NCBI RefSeq assembly: GCF_022843985.1 | Contig: NZ_JALHMP010000007.1 | Coordinates: forward strand, 62,001-126,000 | Direction: 5' to 3' | Length of the DNA stretch: 64,000 nt | Origin: Phreatobacter sp. | GTDB lineage: Bacteria; Pseudomonadota; Alphaproteobacteria; Rhizobiales; Phreatobacteraceae | The notes under the pieces: generated by a model | Databases searched by the model: none | Told to the model about the DNA's origin: nothing | The model's input: only the letters and a program-made list of their open reading frames with translations | Shown here: piece after piece, positions 1 to 9,700 of the stretch | How positions within the stretch are numbered: position 1 is the stretch's first letter | How the letters are laid out: each line of letters opens with the position of its first letter | Position numbers and translations under genes: made by a program

Positions 1-1
1 G

Positions 2-298
2 AAGGAGGCTTTCGTCGTCAACACGGCGCGCGGCGAGATCATCGACGAGGTGGCGCTCACCCGGATGATCGAGGCGGGCGATCTCGCCGGCGCCGGGCTC
101 GATGTGTTCGAGAGCGAGCCGGCGGTCAATCCGCGGCTGATCAAGCTCGCCAAGGCGGGCAAGGTCGTGCTGCTGCCGCATATGGGCTCGGCCACCATCG
201 AGGGCCGCATCGACATGGGCGACAAGGTCATCGTCAACATCAAGGCCTTCATGGACGGCCACAAGCCGCCGGACCGCGTGCTGCCGTCGATGCTGTGA
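2..298 (+). CDS. D-isomer-specific 2-hydroxyacid dehydrogenase, C-terminal part (gene truncated by window edge)
   Basis: Open frame from base 2; NTARGEIIDE...GAGLDVFESEP...VVLLPHMGSAT typical of the NAD-binding domain of glyoxylate/hydroxypyruvate reductases. Confidence 0.9.
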   Translation, partial: KEAFVVNTARGEIIDEVALTRMIEAGDLAGAGLDVFESEPAVNPRLIKLAKAGKVVLLPHMGSATIEGRIDMGDKVIVNIKAFMDGHKPPDRVLPSML

Positions 299-304
299 GG
301 CGCC

Positions 305-697
305 ATGAGCCTTTCCGCCATCCGCAACCTCGACCACACGGTCCTGGTCTGCGCCAAGCTCACTGAAACGCGCGCCTTCTACCGCGAGGTCATGGGCTTT
401 CCCATCGAGACGGACCATCCGACCTGGGTGAGTTTCCGCGTCGGATCGGCGCTTTTGTCGCTGCGGCCGCGCGGCCCCTGGTCGGTCTGCGACGACGGCC
501 CTGCCATCGCTGGTTCGGCGGCCGTCCAGCTCGCCTTCCGCGTGCCGCCGCCGGCGGTCGATGCCTGCCATGCCGAGCTGGTCGCCAGGGGCGTGACGAT
601 CCTGCGGGTGCCGACCGACCTTCCGGCCTGGCGCCACCGGACGCTGTTCTTCCGCGACCCGGAAGACAATATCATCGAGATCTACGCCGAGTATTGA
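305..697 (+). CDS. VOC family (glyoxalase/dioxygenase fold) protein
   Basis: LDHTVLVCAKLTETRAFYREVMGF...LFFRDPEDNIIEIYAEY, classic VOC pattern. Confidence 0.88.
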   Translation: MSLSAIRNLDHTVLVCAKLTETRAFYREVMGFPIETDHPTWVSFRVGSALLSLRPRGPWSVCDDGPAIAGSAAVQLAFRVPPPAVDACHAELVARGVTILRVPTDLPAWRHRTLFFRDPEDNIIEIYAEY

Positions 698-721
698 GGC
701 CTTGGCGGGCTGCCCCCGGCC

Positions 722-1495
722 TCAGGCGCCCCGCCCGTTCAGCGGGTTTTCGGGGTCCCACCGGTAACGCACGGTCTCGAAGCGCATGGCGCGTGTATCG
801 ACCATCAGGAGGCGGCCGACGAGGCCCTCGCCGAAGCCCACGATCTCGCGGATGACCTCCAGCGCCATCATGGACCCGACGATGCCGGTCAGCGCGCCGA
901 GGATTCCGGCCTCCTGGCAGGAGGGCACAGTGCCCGGCGGCGGCGCATCGGGGAAGAGACAACGATAGGTCGGGTTGGGCCTGCCGTCGGCCGCCTTTTC
1001 ATGCGGACGGAGCGTCGTCAATGTGGCGTCGAAGGTGCCGACTGCCGCCGTCACCAGCGGCTTGCCCTCATGGAAACAGGCGTCGGAGACCGCATAGCGG
1101 GTGGCGAAATTGTCGGAACCGTCGGCGACGATGTCGTAGCCGGAAACGAGGTCGCGGGCATTGGCCACCGTCAGCCGGGTGACGTGGGAGACCACCTCGA
1201 CATGGGGGTTGAGCCGGCGGATGGCATTGGCCGCGCTCTCCGTCTTGAGGATGTCGACGTCGTCGGTGCGGTGAATCACCTGGCGCTGGAGGTTCGACAG
1301 CGCCACGCCGTCATCGTCGACAATGCCGATGGTCCCGACGCCGGCGGCGGCAAGATAGAGCAGCAGCGGCGCACCGAGGCCGCCGGCGCCGATCACCAGG
1401 ACCCGCGCCGCCTTCAGCTTCTGCTGGCCCGGCCCCCCGACCTCGCGCAGGACGATGTGGCGGGCGTAGCGCTCGAGTTCCTCGGCGGAGAACAT
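722..1495 (-). CDS. moeB: HesA/MoeB/ThiF family molybdopterin-synthase adenylyltransferase
   Basis: RYARHIVLREVGGPGQQKLKAARVLVIGAGGLGAP...DGSDNFATRY; E1-like adenylyltransferase. Confidence 0.9.
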   Translation of the reverse strand: MFSAEELERYARHIVLREVGGPGQQKLKAARVLVIGAGGLGAPLLLYLAAAGVGTIGIVDDDGVALSNLQRQVIHRTDDVDILKTESAANAIRRLNPHVEVVSHVTRLTVANARDLVSGYDIVADGSDNFATRYAVSDACFHEGKPLVTAAVGTFDATLTTLRPHEKAADGRPNPTYRCLFPDAPPPGTVPSCQEAGILGALTGIVGSMMALEVIREIVGFGEGLVGRLLMVDTRAMRFETVRYRWDPENPLNGRGA

Positions 1496-2085
1496 CAGTC
1501 GATCGACAGCCCCAGGGATTGGCGCACGCGGGCGCGGACGGCGTGTCCGTCGCGGGTCGGCAGGACACGCTCGAGTTCGGCCTGGCCGATCCTGACCACC
1601 GCGACGCAGGGGCCGTTGCCAAGCGCGGTCGCGCGGGTCGCCAGCCCCTCGACATCGCCCATGGCGTCGATGGCCCGGGCATCGGCGATGCCGGAGGCGC
1701 GGGCCATGCCGGCGAGGTCGGCGACCACGGTGTGGCTCGCCTGTCCGCCAGTCTCGCCGTAGAGGCCGTTATCCAGGATGACGACGGTGAGGTTCTTCGG
1801 CGCCTGCATGGCGATGGTGGCGAAGGAGCCGACACCCATCAGCATCTCGCCGTCGCCGGTTACGGCGATGACCGGGGTTTCCGGTCGGGCGAGCGCGATC
1901 CCGAGAGCCATCACGGCGCAGCCGCCCATGGCGCCCCAGAGATAGACGTTGCGGTCGTGGTCGCCGCAGGCGGCGACGTCATAGGTGGGCGATCCGAGGC
2001 CGGTAACGACGATGGCCTCGCCGCGATCCTTGAGCAGGCGGGCGACGACGGCGCGGCGGTCGAGGCGGTTCACGGCTGTGCTCAT
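1495..2085 (-). CDS. TPP-dependent decarboxylase beta subunit, ComE-like (sulfopyruvate/phosphonopyruvate decarboxylase family)
   Basis: GDGEMLMGVGSFATIAMQAPKNLTVVILDNGLYGETGGQ TPP-binding motif; overlaps the alpha-subunit ORF by 4 bp. Confidence 0.82.
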   Translation of the reverse strand: MSTAVNRLDRRAVVARLLKDRGEAIVVTGLGSPTYDVAACGDHDRNVYLWGAMGGCAVMALGIALARPETPVIAVTGDGEMLMGVGSFATIAMQAPKNLTVVILDNGLYGETGGQASHTVVADLAGMARASGIADARAIDAMGDVEGLATRATALGNGPCVAVVRIGQAELERVLPTRDGHAVRARVRQSLGLSID

Positions 2086-2630
2086 TTCACGAAGACCTTG
2101 GCACCGATGAGCTGCTGGGCAAGGAGGACGGCGACGGCGCTGCCGCCCTCATAGGCCATGCGGATGCCGGCGGCGGTAGCGGGTCCGACCTCCTCGGGCC
2201 TGTCGGCGCGGAGCACATGCACACCCATCAGCCGGAAGGCGTCGGGCGTGCCGGTACCCATGGGCACCTGCCACGGATTGAACTCGCCCCACTCGCCGCG
2301 CATCGTCACGAAGGTGAGGAAGGGCCCGCCCATGTTGCGGACCAGCGACAGCATGTTGATGCAGTTGCCGACGCCGGAGGACTGCATCAGCAGGCAGGCG
2401 CGGTCGCCCCCCAGCCAGGCGCCGGAGACCAGCGCGACGCCCTCCTCCTCGGTGGTCAGCGGAATGCCGATCATGGCGGGATCCGCATGGATGGCGCGAA
2501 TCAACTCGGCATGGCCGCCATCGGGCACATAGGCGACCTGGCGCACACGGGCCGTCTTCAGGGCGGAAAAGATGTCGCCCGGCCATCCGGCGGGCGAGGC
2601 ATGCAAAGCGTGAGGATGCGCGGCGTTCAT
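2082..2630 (-). CDS. TPP-dependent decarboxylase alpha subunit, ComD-like
   Basis: YVPDGGHAELI...PLTTEEEGVALVSGAWLGGDRACLLMQSSGVGNCINML; trimmed from the longer ORF to ATG at 2630 to clear the divergent gene. Confidence 0.8.
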   Translation of the reverse strand: MNAAHPHALHASPAGWPGDIFSALKTARVRQVAYVPDGGHAELIRAIHADPAMIGIPLTTEEEGVALVSGAWLGGDRACLLMQSSGVGNCINMLSLVRNMGGPFLTFVTMRGEWGEFNPWQVPMGTGTPDAFRLMGVHVLRADRPEEVGPATAAGIRMAYEGGSAVAVLLAQQLIGAKVFVK

Positions 2631-2718
2631 GGGCTGGATAGGCTCCCCTTCCCTTGCGAGGGGCGGACCATGACGCCGCGCCCGCACAGACACAAGACGG
2701 ACAATCGGGAGGACAGGC

Positions 2719-3630
2719 ATGACGGTCGGATTCATCGGACTGGGCAAGATGGGGCGGGGCATGGCCTCGAACCTGCAGACCAAGGGCTTTGCGCTGATGG
2801 TGCATGACGTGGTCGCGGCGCCGGTGGCAGCGCTGGAGGCCCTCGGCGCGAAGCGCGGCTCACCCGCCGAGATCGCCGCGTCCTGCGACATCGTCGTCAC
2901 CATGCTGCCGACGGGCAAGGAGGTGGGCGAGGTCGTGCTCGCACCCGGCGGTGTGCTTGACCATGCCCGGCCCGGCACCCTCATCATCGACATGTCGACC
3001 ATCGACCCCGAGACGACCGACAAGCTGCACGACGAGACGCGCCGTCGCGGCATGACGGCGGTGGATGCGCCGGTCGGGCGTCTCGCCTGGCATGCCGATC
3101 GCGGCCAGAGCCTGTTCATGGTCGGCGCCGACGAGGCGGATTATCAGCGGGCCCTGCCTTTGCTCCAGGCGATGGGAACGACGATCCACCATTCCGGCGG
3201 TCCCGGCGCCGGCACGCGGATGAAACTGGTCAACAATTACCTGGCCATCATCCTCTGCCAGCTCAATGCCGAGGCCCTGGCGCTGTCGCAGCGCTTCGGC
3301 CTCGACCTCACCAAGACGCTCGACGTGCTCTACGGCACGACGGCGACCAACGGCCAGCTCAAGGTCAACTGGCCGAACAAGGTGCTGGCCGGCGACACCG
3401 AGCCAGGTTTCTCCATCGACCTCGCCCACAAGGACCTGACGCTGATCATCCAGGCGGCAAACAGCGCGCGCGTTCCCCTGCCCGTCGCCGCGGCGGCCCG
3501 GGAGGCCTTCTCCCAGGCCCGCGCCCGCGGCTACGGACAGAACGATTTCTCGGCGATGGTCGATGTGGCCTGCGACCTCTCGCAGATCGAGCGCGCCCGC
3601 CTGCCGAAGGGCTACACCCCGCCGGCATGA
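2719..3630 (+). CDS. NAD(P)-dependent beta-hydroxyacid dehydrogenase, resembling sulfolactaldehyde reductase YihU
   Basis: GFIGLGKMGRGMASNL; DAPVGRLAWHA; GPGAGTRMKLVNNYLAI; WPNKVLAGDTEPGFSIDLAHKDL. Confidence 0.88.
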   Translation: MTVGFIGLGKMGRGMASNLQTKGFALMVHDVVAAPVAALEALGAKRGSPAEIAASCDIVVTMLPTGKEVGEVVLAPGGVLDHARPGTLIIDMSTIDPETTDKLHDETRRRGMTAVDAPVGRLAWHADRGQSLFMVGADEADYQRALPLLQAMGTTIHHSGGPGAGTRMKLVNNYLAIILCQLNAEALALSQRFGLDLTKTLDVLYGTTATNGQLKVNWPNKVLAGDTEPGFSIDLAHKDLTLIIQAANSARVPLPVAAAAREAFSQARARGYGQNDFSAMVDVACDLSQIERARLPKGYTPPA

Positions 3631-3686
3631 GGCCTGCTGACAGGGACGCCCTTGTCGAAAGGGGCCTGACAGGCCACCACTAGGCC

Positions 3687-6600
3687 ATGGCGATCCCTCC
3701 GCGCGTCCTGACGATTCCCGCCTCGCGACCGCATCTGCGGACGCTGGCGGAGGCCATCCTGGCCGGCCGGGTCATCCCCGGCTGGCCTGATCCGGCCGAT
3801 CCCCTGTCGCTGGCGGCGGGGACGATCCTGCTGCCGAACCGGCGGGCCTGTCGCACCTTGCGCGATATCTTCGCCATTCTGACGCCGGCGGGCGCCGTCC
3901 TGCTGCCGCGCATCACGCCGATAGGCGATGTCGACGAGGACGAATGGGCCTTCGCCGATCCGATGCCGCTGGATGTCCTCGGCCTCGCCGCCATCGGTCC
4001 GGCCATGCCCGCGCTCGACCGCCGGCTGACCCTCGCGACGCTTGTGCGCCGCTGGGCCGAAAGCGTCGACAGGGCGGTGATGCGCCTCAAGGGCGATGAT
4101 CCGCTGATCGTCTCGACGGCGACCGCCGACGCCCTGTCGCTGGCCGCCGATCTGATGCGGCTGATGGACCAGGTGGCGACCGAGCGGGTGCCCTGGTCGA
4201 ACCTTGACGGCATCGTCGATGCCGGGCTCGACGAGTTCTGGCAGATCACCCGCGCTTTCCTCGCCATCGCCCGCGACCACTGGCCGGCCCATCTCGAAAC
4301 CCTCGGCCAGGAGGAGCCGGCGATCCGCCGCGACCGCATCATCGCCGCCGAGACGATCCGGCTCGCGGCGACGCCCGGGCCGCTGGTCGCGGCGGGATCG
4401 ACGGGATCGATTCCGGCGACGCGCGACCTCCTGCGCATGGTGGCGCTGCATCCGCGCGGCGCGCTGATCCTGCCCGGCCTCGATACCGATCTCGACGGTG
4501 CCTCGTGGCAAGTGATCGGCGGCGCGGCGGGTTCGGCGGCCCATGCCCATCCGCAATATGGCCTGAAGCGCCTCATCGACCATGTCGGGATCGATCGTGA
4601 CTCGGTGGTGATCCTGACGCCGCCCGCCCCCTTCGGACGCGAGGTCCTGGTCTCGGGCGCCATGCGCCCGGCGGCGACGACCGATCGCTGGGTGGAGGCG
4701 CCGGCGAGGCCCGCCGACGCGGCGCTGGATGGACTGACGGTCATCGAGGCCGCCAATGAACGCGAGGAGGCCTTGGCTGTGGCCGTCGTCCTGCGCCAGG
4801 TGGCTGAGGATCCCAGCCGCGATGCGGCCCTGGTGACGCCTGACCGCGCGCTGGCCCGGCGCGTGGTGGCCGAACTCGCCCGCTGGAACGTGGCGGTCGA
4901 CGATTCCGGCGGCCAGCCGCTGGCCGGCACGCCGGCGGCGACGGTGGCGCGGCTCTCGGCGGCGCTAGCGCTCGGCGAGCCATCGCCTTCGGATCTGCTC
5001 GCGCTTCTCGCCCATCCGGCGCTGTCCTGCGACGATCCGGCGGTGCGGGACGCGGCGATCGCCGCCATCGAACTGAAGGCGCTGCGGGGTCTCAGGCCCT
5101 CCGGCGGCCTCGCTGGTTTCGCCCGCCTGCTCGCCGAAGCCGCGCCGAGCGGACGCCCACGGCCCGAAGACGCGGCAAGCCGGGTGAACGGGGAGGCGCT
5201 GGAAGCCGGCCGCGCGCTGCTCGCGGCGACCATCGCCGCCCTCGCACCGCTGGCGGGGCTGGACCGGGAGGCGCCGATCGCCGCTTACGCCGCGGCGCAC
5301 CGCGAGGTGATCCGGCGCCTCGGCCTCGATCCCGGCGCCATCGGCGCCGAGGCCGTCTCGGACCTCCTCGACCGGCTCGCGGCCTCGCCGCCGGCCGCGA
5401 CCTTTCCGCTGGCGCGCGACGACTATCCCGCTGCCCTCGACGCGCTCCTGCAGCCCGAAACGATCCGCCTGCCGGCCGATCCGGGGGCGCGCATCCGCAT
5501 TCTCGGCCTGGTGGAGGCGCGGCTTCTTCATGTCGACTGCGTGGTGATGGCGGGGCTGGTGGAGGGCTCCTGGCCCGGCGAGACCCGGCTCGACCCCTGG
5601 CTCAACCGTGCCATGCGGGCGAGCTTCGGCATCGATCCGCCGGAACGGCGGGTGGGTCTCGCCGCCCATGACTTCTGCCAGCTCCTCGGACAGCGGCAGG
5701 TGGTGCTGACACGCGCGACCAAGGCGGGAGGCGTGCCGACCGTGCCGTCGCGCTGGATGCAGCGCCTCGCCGTCGTGCTCGGCGCAGAGGCCTGGGCGGG
5801 GCTCCGCGGGCGCGGCGAACAGGTCGCCGCCCTCGCCCGGAAGCTCGATGCGGAGGAGATCTCGCGCCCCATCGCCCGGCCCCGTCCGGCGCCGCCGCTG
5901 GCCTTGCGGCCGACACAGCTCTCGGTCACCGAGATCGAGACACTGCAGCGCGATCCCTATGCGGTCTATGCCCGGCACGTGCTGAAACTGCGGGCGCTGG
6001 AGGCGCTCGACCAGGTTCCCGGTGCCGTCGAGCGTGGCATCGTCATCCACGGCGCGCTGGACGCCTACACGCGCGAGGCCTCGGCGGGCCCGGTCGCCGA
6101 TCCCGTCGGCCGTCTCGTCGCGCTGGGTCGCGAGGCCTTCGCGCCCTACTGGGACGATCCGTCGGTACGTGCCGTCTGGTGGCCGCGCTACCTGCGGATC
6201 GCCGCCTGGTTCGCCGGGGCCGATGCCGACCGGCGAGCGCTCTTCGCCGCCGCCCATGCGGAGCGGTCGGGCCATCTCGCTTTCGAGACGCCGGCGGGCC
6301 GCCTCTTCCGGCTGACCACCAAGGCCGACCGGATCGACGTCACCGCCGACGGGCAGGCCGAGATCGTCGACTACAAGACCGGCAATGTTCCGAGCGACAA
6401 GCAGGTCAATTCAGGGCTCGCCCCGCAGCTGGCCCTGGAGGCCGCCGTGCTCCAGGCCGGCGGATTCGCCGAACTCCCCCCCGACCTTGCGATCTCCGCC
6501 CTCGTCTATGCCAAGCTCGGTGGCCGCGACCCGGTCGGCGAGTTCTCTCCCGTCAAGGTCGAGGGCGGCGACGCCGAGGCCCTGGTGGCCAGGACCCTCG

Positions 6601-6752
6601 CCGGGCTGCAGCAACTCATCGGCGCCTATGAGGACGAGGGCCGCGGCTATCTCTCCTGGGCCATGCCGCAATATGTCGGCGGCCGTTCGAACGCCTATGC
6701 GCATCTCGCCCGGGTCAAGGAATGGTCGACGGGCACGGGGGAGAGCGAATGA
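3687..6752 (+). CDS. addB: Double-strand break repair protein AddB
   Basis: 1021 aa; C-terminal nuclease block (AEIVDYKTGNVPSDKQV); translationally coupled to AddA. Confidence 0.92.
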   Translation: MAIPPRVLTIPASRPHLRTLAEAILAGRVIPGWPDPADPLSLAAGTILLPNRRACRTLRDIFAILTPAGAVLLPRITPIGDVDEDEWAFADPMPLDVLGLAAIGPAMPALDRRLTLATLVRRWAESVDRAVMRLKGDDPLIVSTATADALSLAADLMRLMDQVATERVPWSNLDGIVDAGLDEFWQITRAFLAIARDHWPAHLETLGQEEPAIRRDRIIAAETIRLAATPGPLVAAGSTGSIPATRDLLRMVALHPRGALILPGLDTDLDGASWQVIGGAAGSAAHAHPQYGLKRLIDHVGIDRDSVVILTPPAPFGREVLVSGAMRPAATTDRWVEAPARPADAALDGLTVIEAANEREEALAVAVVLRQVAEDPSRDAALVTPDRALARRVVAELARWNVAVDDSGGQPLAGTPAATVARLSAALALGEPSPSDLLALLAHPALSCDDPAVRDAAIAAIELKALRGLRPSGGLAGFARLLAEAAPSGRPRPEDAASRVNGEALEAGRALLAATIAALAPLAGLDREAPIAAYAAAHREVIRRLGLDPGAIGAEAVSDLLDRLAASPPAATFPLARDDYPAALDALLQPETIRLPADPGARIRILGLVEARLLHVDCVVMAGLVEGSWPGETRLDPWLNRAMRASFGIDPPERRVGLAAHDFCQLLGQRQVVLTRATKAGGVPTVPSRWMQRLAVVLGAEAWAGLRGRGEQVAALARKLDAEEISRPIARPRPAPPLALRPTQLSVTEIETLQRDPYAVYARHVLKLRALEALDQVPGAVERGIVIHGALDAYTREASAGPVADPVGRLVALGREAFAPYWDDPSVRAVWWPRYLRIAAWFAGADADRRALFAAAHAERSGHLAFETPAGRLFRLTTKADRIDVTADGQAEIVDYKTGNVPSDKQVNSGLAPQLALEAAVLQAGGFAELPPDLAISALVYAKLGGRDPVGEFSPVKVEGGDAEALVARTLAGLQQLIGAYEDEGRGYLSWAMPQYVGGRSNAYAHLARVKEWSTGTGESE

Positions 6753-9700
6753 GCCGCAGCCTCGACGCCCCGCCGGAAGCGGTCATCGCCCAGCGCAAGG
6801 CCTCCGATCCCGCCCATTCGGCCTGGGTTTCGGCCAATGCCGGTTCGGGCAAGACCTATGTTCTGGCGCGCCGCGTCGTCCGCCTGATGCTGGCCGGCAC
6901 ACCGCCAGGCGCCATCCTGTGCCTGACCTTCACCAAGGCGGCGGCAGCGACGATGGCGAACCGCGTCTTCGAACTGCTCGGCCAATGGGCACTCATGGAC
7001 GATGCGGCATTGCGGCGGGCTCTCCACGCCCTTGACGGCCAGGATCACGACGCCGCGACGCTGCGCCGGGCGCGACGGCTCTTCGCCGAGGCGCTGGAGA
7101 CGCCGGGCGGGCTGAAGGTTCAGACGATCCACGCCTTCTGCGAAAGGGTGCTGCACCAGTTCCCCTTCGAGGCCAATGTCGCCTCGCAGTTCACCGTGCT
7201 CGACGAGCGTGTCCACGCGGAACTCGTGCGCCGCGCCAAGCTCGGCATCCTCCTGGAGGCCGCCGCCGACCCCGACGGCGAGACCGGACGGGCGCTCGCC
7301 TATCTGTCCACGGTCGCCGCCGATACGACGGTGGACGACCTTCTCGGCGAGGCCCTGGCCGCCCGCCATGCCATGGAGCAGGACATCGCCGCGCGGGGCG
7401 GCCTGGCGCGGGCGATCGCGACACTTGGCGACACGCTGGGCCTCCTGCCCGGCGAGACCGAGGCGGCGCTGGCGGCGGCCATCGTCGACGAGGCGGAACT
7501 GCCGCCGGCAGAATGGCTCGGGGTGGCCGACACGTTGCTGCACCATTCCGATGCAAAGACCGACAAGGATGTCGCCGCGGCGATGCGGCAGGCGGCCGGC
7601 GATGCGACACGGCGCGGCGAGCTCTACGAGCGGATCTTCCTGAAGGCCGACGGAGATCCGCGGCAGAGGCTCGTCACCAAGGCGGTCGTCACCCGCGAGC
7701 CGGCCCTCTGCGCGCTCCTCGAGCGGGAGAAGGAGCGGATCGCGGCGCTGCGGTCCAAGCGCAAGGCGGCTGTCCTGCGTGACGGCACCGCCGCCCTGCT
7801 GACGCTGGCACAGGCGATCGCGCAGCAGGTGGAGTCCGACAAGGCGGCGCGGGGGGCACTGGATTTCGCCGATCTCATCGTCCGCACGCGCGATCTTTTC
7901 CGCAACGGCGCGGCGCCCTGGATCCTCTACAAGCTCGACCAGGGCATCGACCACGTGCTGGTGGACGAGGCGCAGGATACCAGCCCGGACCAGTGGGAAA
8001 TCGTCAGCGCCCTGATCGAGGAGTTCACCGCGGGAAAGGGGGCGCGCGGCATGCCGCGCACCCTCTTCGTGGTCGGCGACGAGAAACAGTCGATCTATTC
8101 GTTCCAGGGCGCGGTGCCACAGAATTTCAGCGCCCTGCGCGATGCCTTTGCCCGCAAGTTCGCCGCCGCCGAGCGGCCCTTCGAACGCCATATCAGCCTG
8201 AACTTCTCGTTCCGCTCGACCAGGGCCGTCCTCAGCGCCGTCGACCGTGTTTTCGCCGACGACGATGCACGCAGGGGCCTGTCCTTCGCACCGGGACCGC
8301 TGTCACCGCACGAGGCGGCGCGTCAGGCGGCACCGGGCCTGGTGGAACTCTGGCCGGCCGCCCTGCCGGAGCCCACCGAGGAGCCCGCGCCCTGGACCGC
8401 TCCGGTGGATGCACCCGGCCTCGGCGATCCCGCGGAACGGCTCGCGGCCCGCATCGCCCGCCATATCCGTCTGTGGCTCCACGAGGGGCATCGTCTGCCC
8501 GACCGTAACCGGCCGATCCGGGCCGGTGACATTCTCATCCTGGTGCGGCGGCGCGGGCCGATCTTCGAAAGCATCATCCGGGCCCTGAAAAATGCCGGGG
8601 TGCCGGTGGCCGGCGCCGACCGCCTGGTGCTGGGCGAGCATATTGCCGTGATGGACCTGCTGGCGCTCGGTGACTGCCTGCTGACGCCGGAGGACGACCT
8701 GTCGCTCGCCGCCGTGCTGAAGAGCCCGCTGATCGGCATGAGCGAGGACGAACTCCTGGAACTGGCCGCGGAACGCACGGAATCGCTGTGGGACGCCCTC
8801 GCTGCCGATGCGCATCCGGCCGCAGCCCGCCTGGCCGGATGGCGGGAGGAGGCGCTGGCGCTGTCCCCTGCCGCCTTCTATGGCCGGGTGCTGGCGCGCG
8901 ACCGCGGCCGGCGCGCCATGCTGGCCCGCCTCGGCTCCGAGGCCGCCGACGCGCTGGACGAGTTCATGTCCATGGCGCTGTCCTTCGAGGCGACGGAAAT
9001 CCCGACGCTGCGCGGGTTCCTGGAGTCAATGCGGACAAGCGAACTCAACGTGAAGCGCGACATGGAGCTCGGCCGCGACGAGGTGCGCGTCATGACCGTG
9101 CATGGCGCCAAGGGGCTGGAAGCCGACATCGTCTTTCTCGCCGATACGATGGGCAAGCCCGCCGGCAACCACGACCCCAAGATCTTCGCGATCAAGCCGC
9201 CCAACGCAGTGGTCGGTACGCCACCGCGGCTGGTCTGGTCGCCCTCGTCGAAGGGCGATATCGGTCTGGTCGCGGAGGCGCGCCAGGCCAGCCGCGAGGC
9301 GCAGGCGGAAGAATATCGCCGCCTGCTCTATGTGGCGATGACGCGGGCCGCAGACCGGCTCATCGTCTGCGGCGCGCGGCCGAGGCGCGCCGTTGCCGAC
9401 GTCTGGTACGACATCATCGACCGGACCATCGGCAGCGAGGCGGTCGAGGAACCGGCCGATGACGGCGAGGGCAGCGTCAAGCGCTGGCGCAAGGGGCCTG
9501 CGGTCGCGGCCGAACGGGCACCGGGGACGCGCAGTATGCCGGCCACCGTTCCCCTGCCTGACTGGCTCGAGACGGCGGCGCCGGCGGTGGCGGCGCCGGC
9601 GCGGACGCTGACGCCCTCGGGCTTCGGCCATGAGACCGGTCCGCGACCCGCAGCGGCAGCGGCAAAGAGTCGGGAAGCGGCGATCCGCCGCGGCACGATC

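Noticed and set aside
3680-5233. 517-aa minus-strand ORF antisense to addB
   Set aside because: Ser/Arg/Ala-rich composition typical of the shadow frame of a high-GC gene; addB in the other strand has clear motifs
4965-6275. 436-aa minus-strand ORF antisense to addB
   Set aside because: Shadow ORF with biased composition
6695-8191. 498-aa minus-strand ORF antisense to addA
   Set aside because: Shadow ORF of a high-GC coding region
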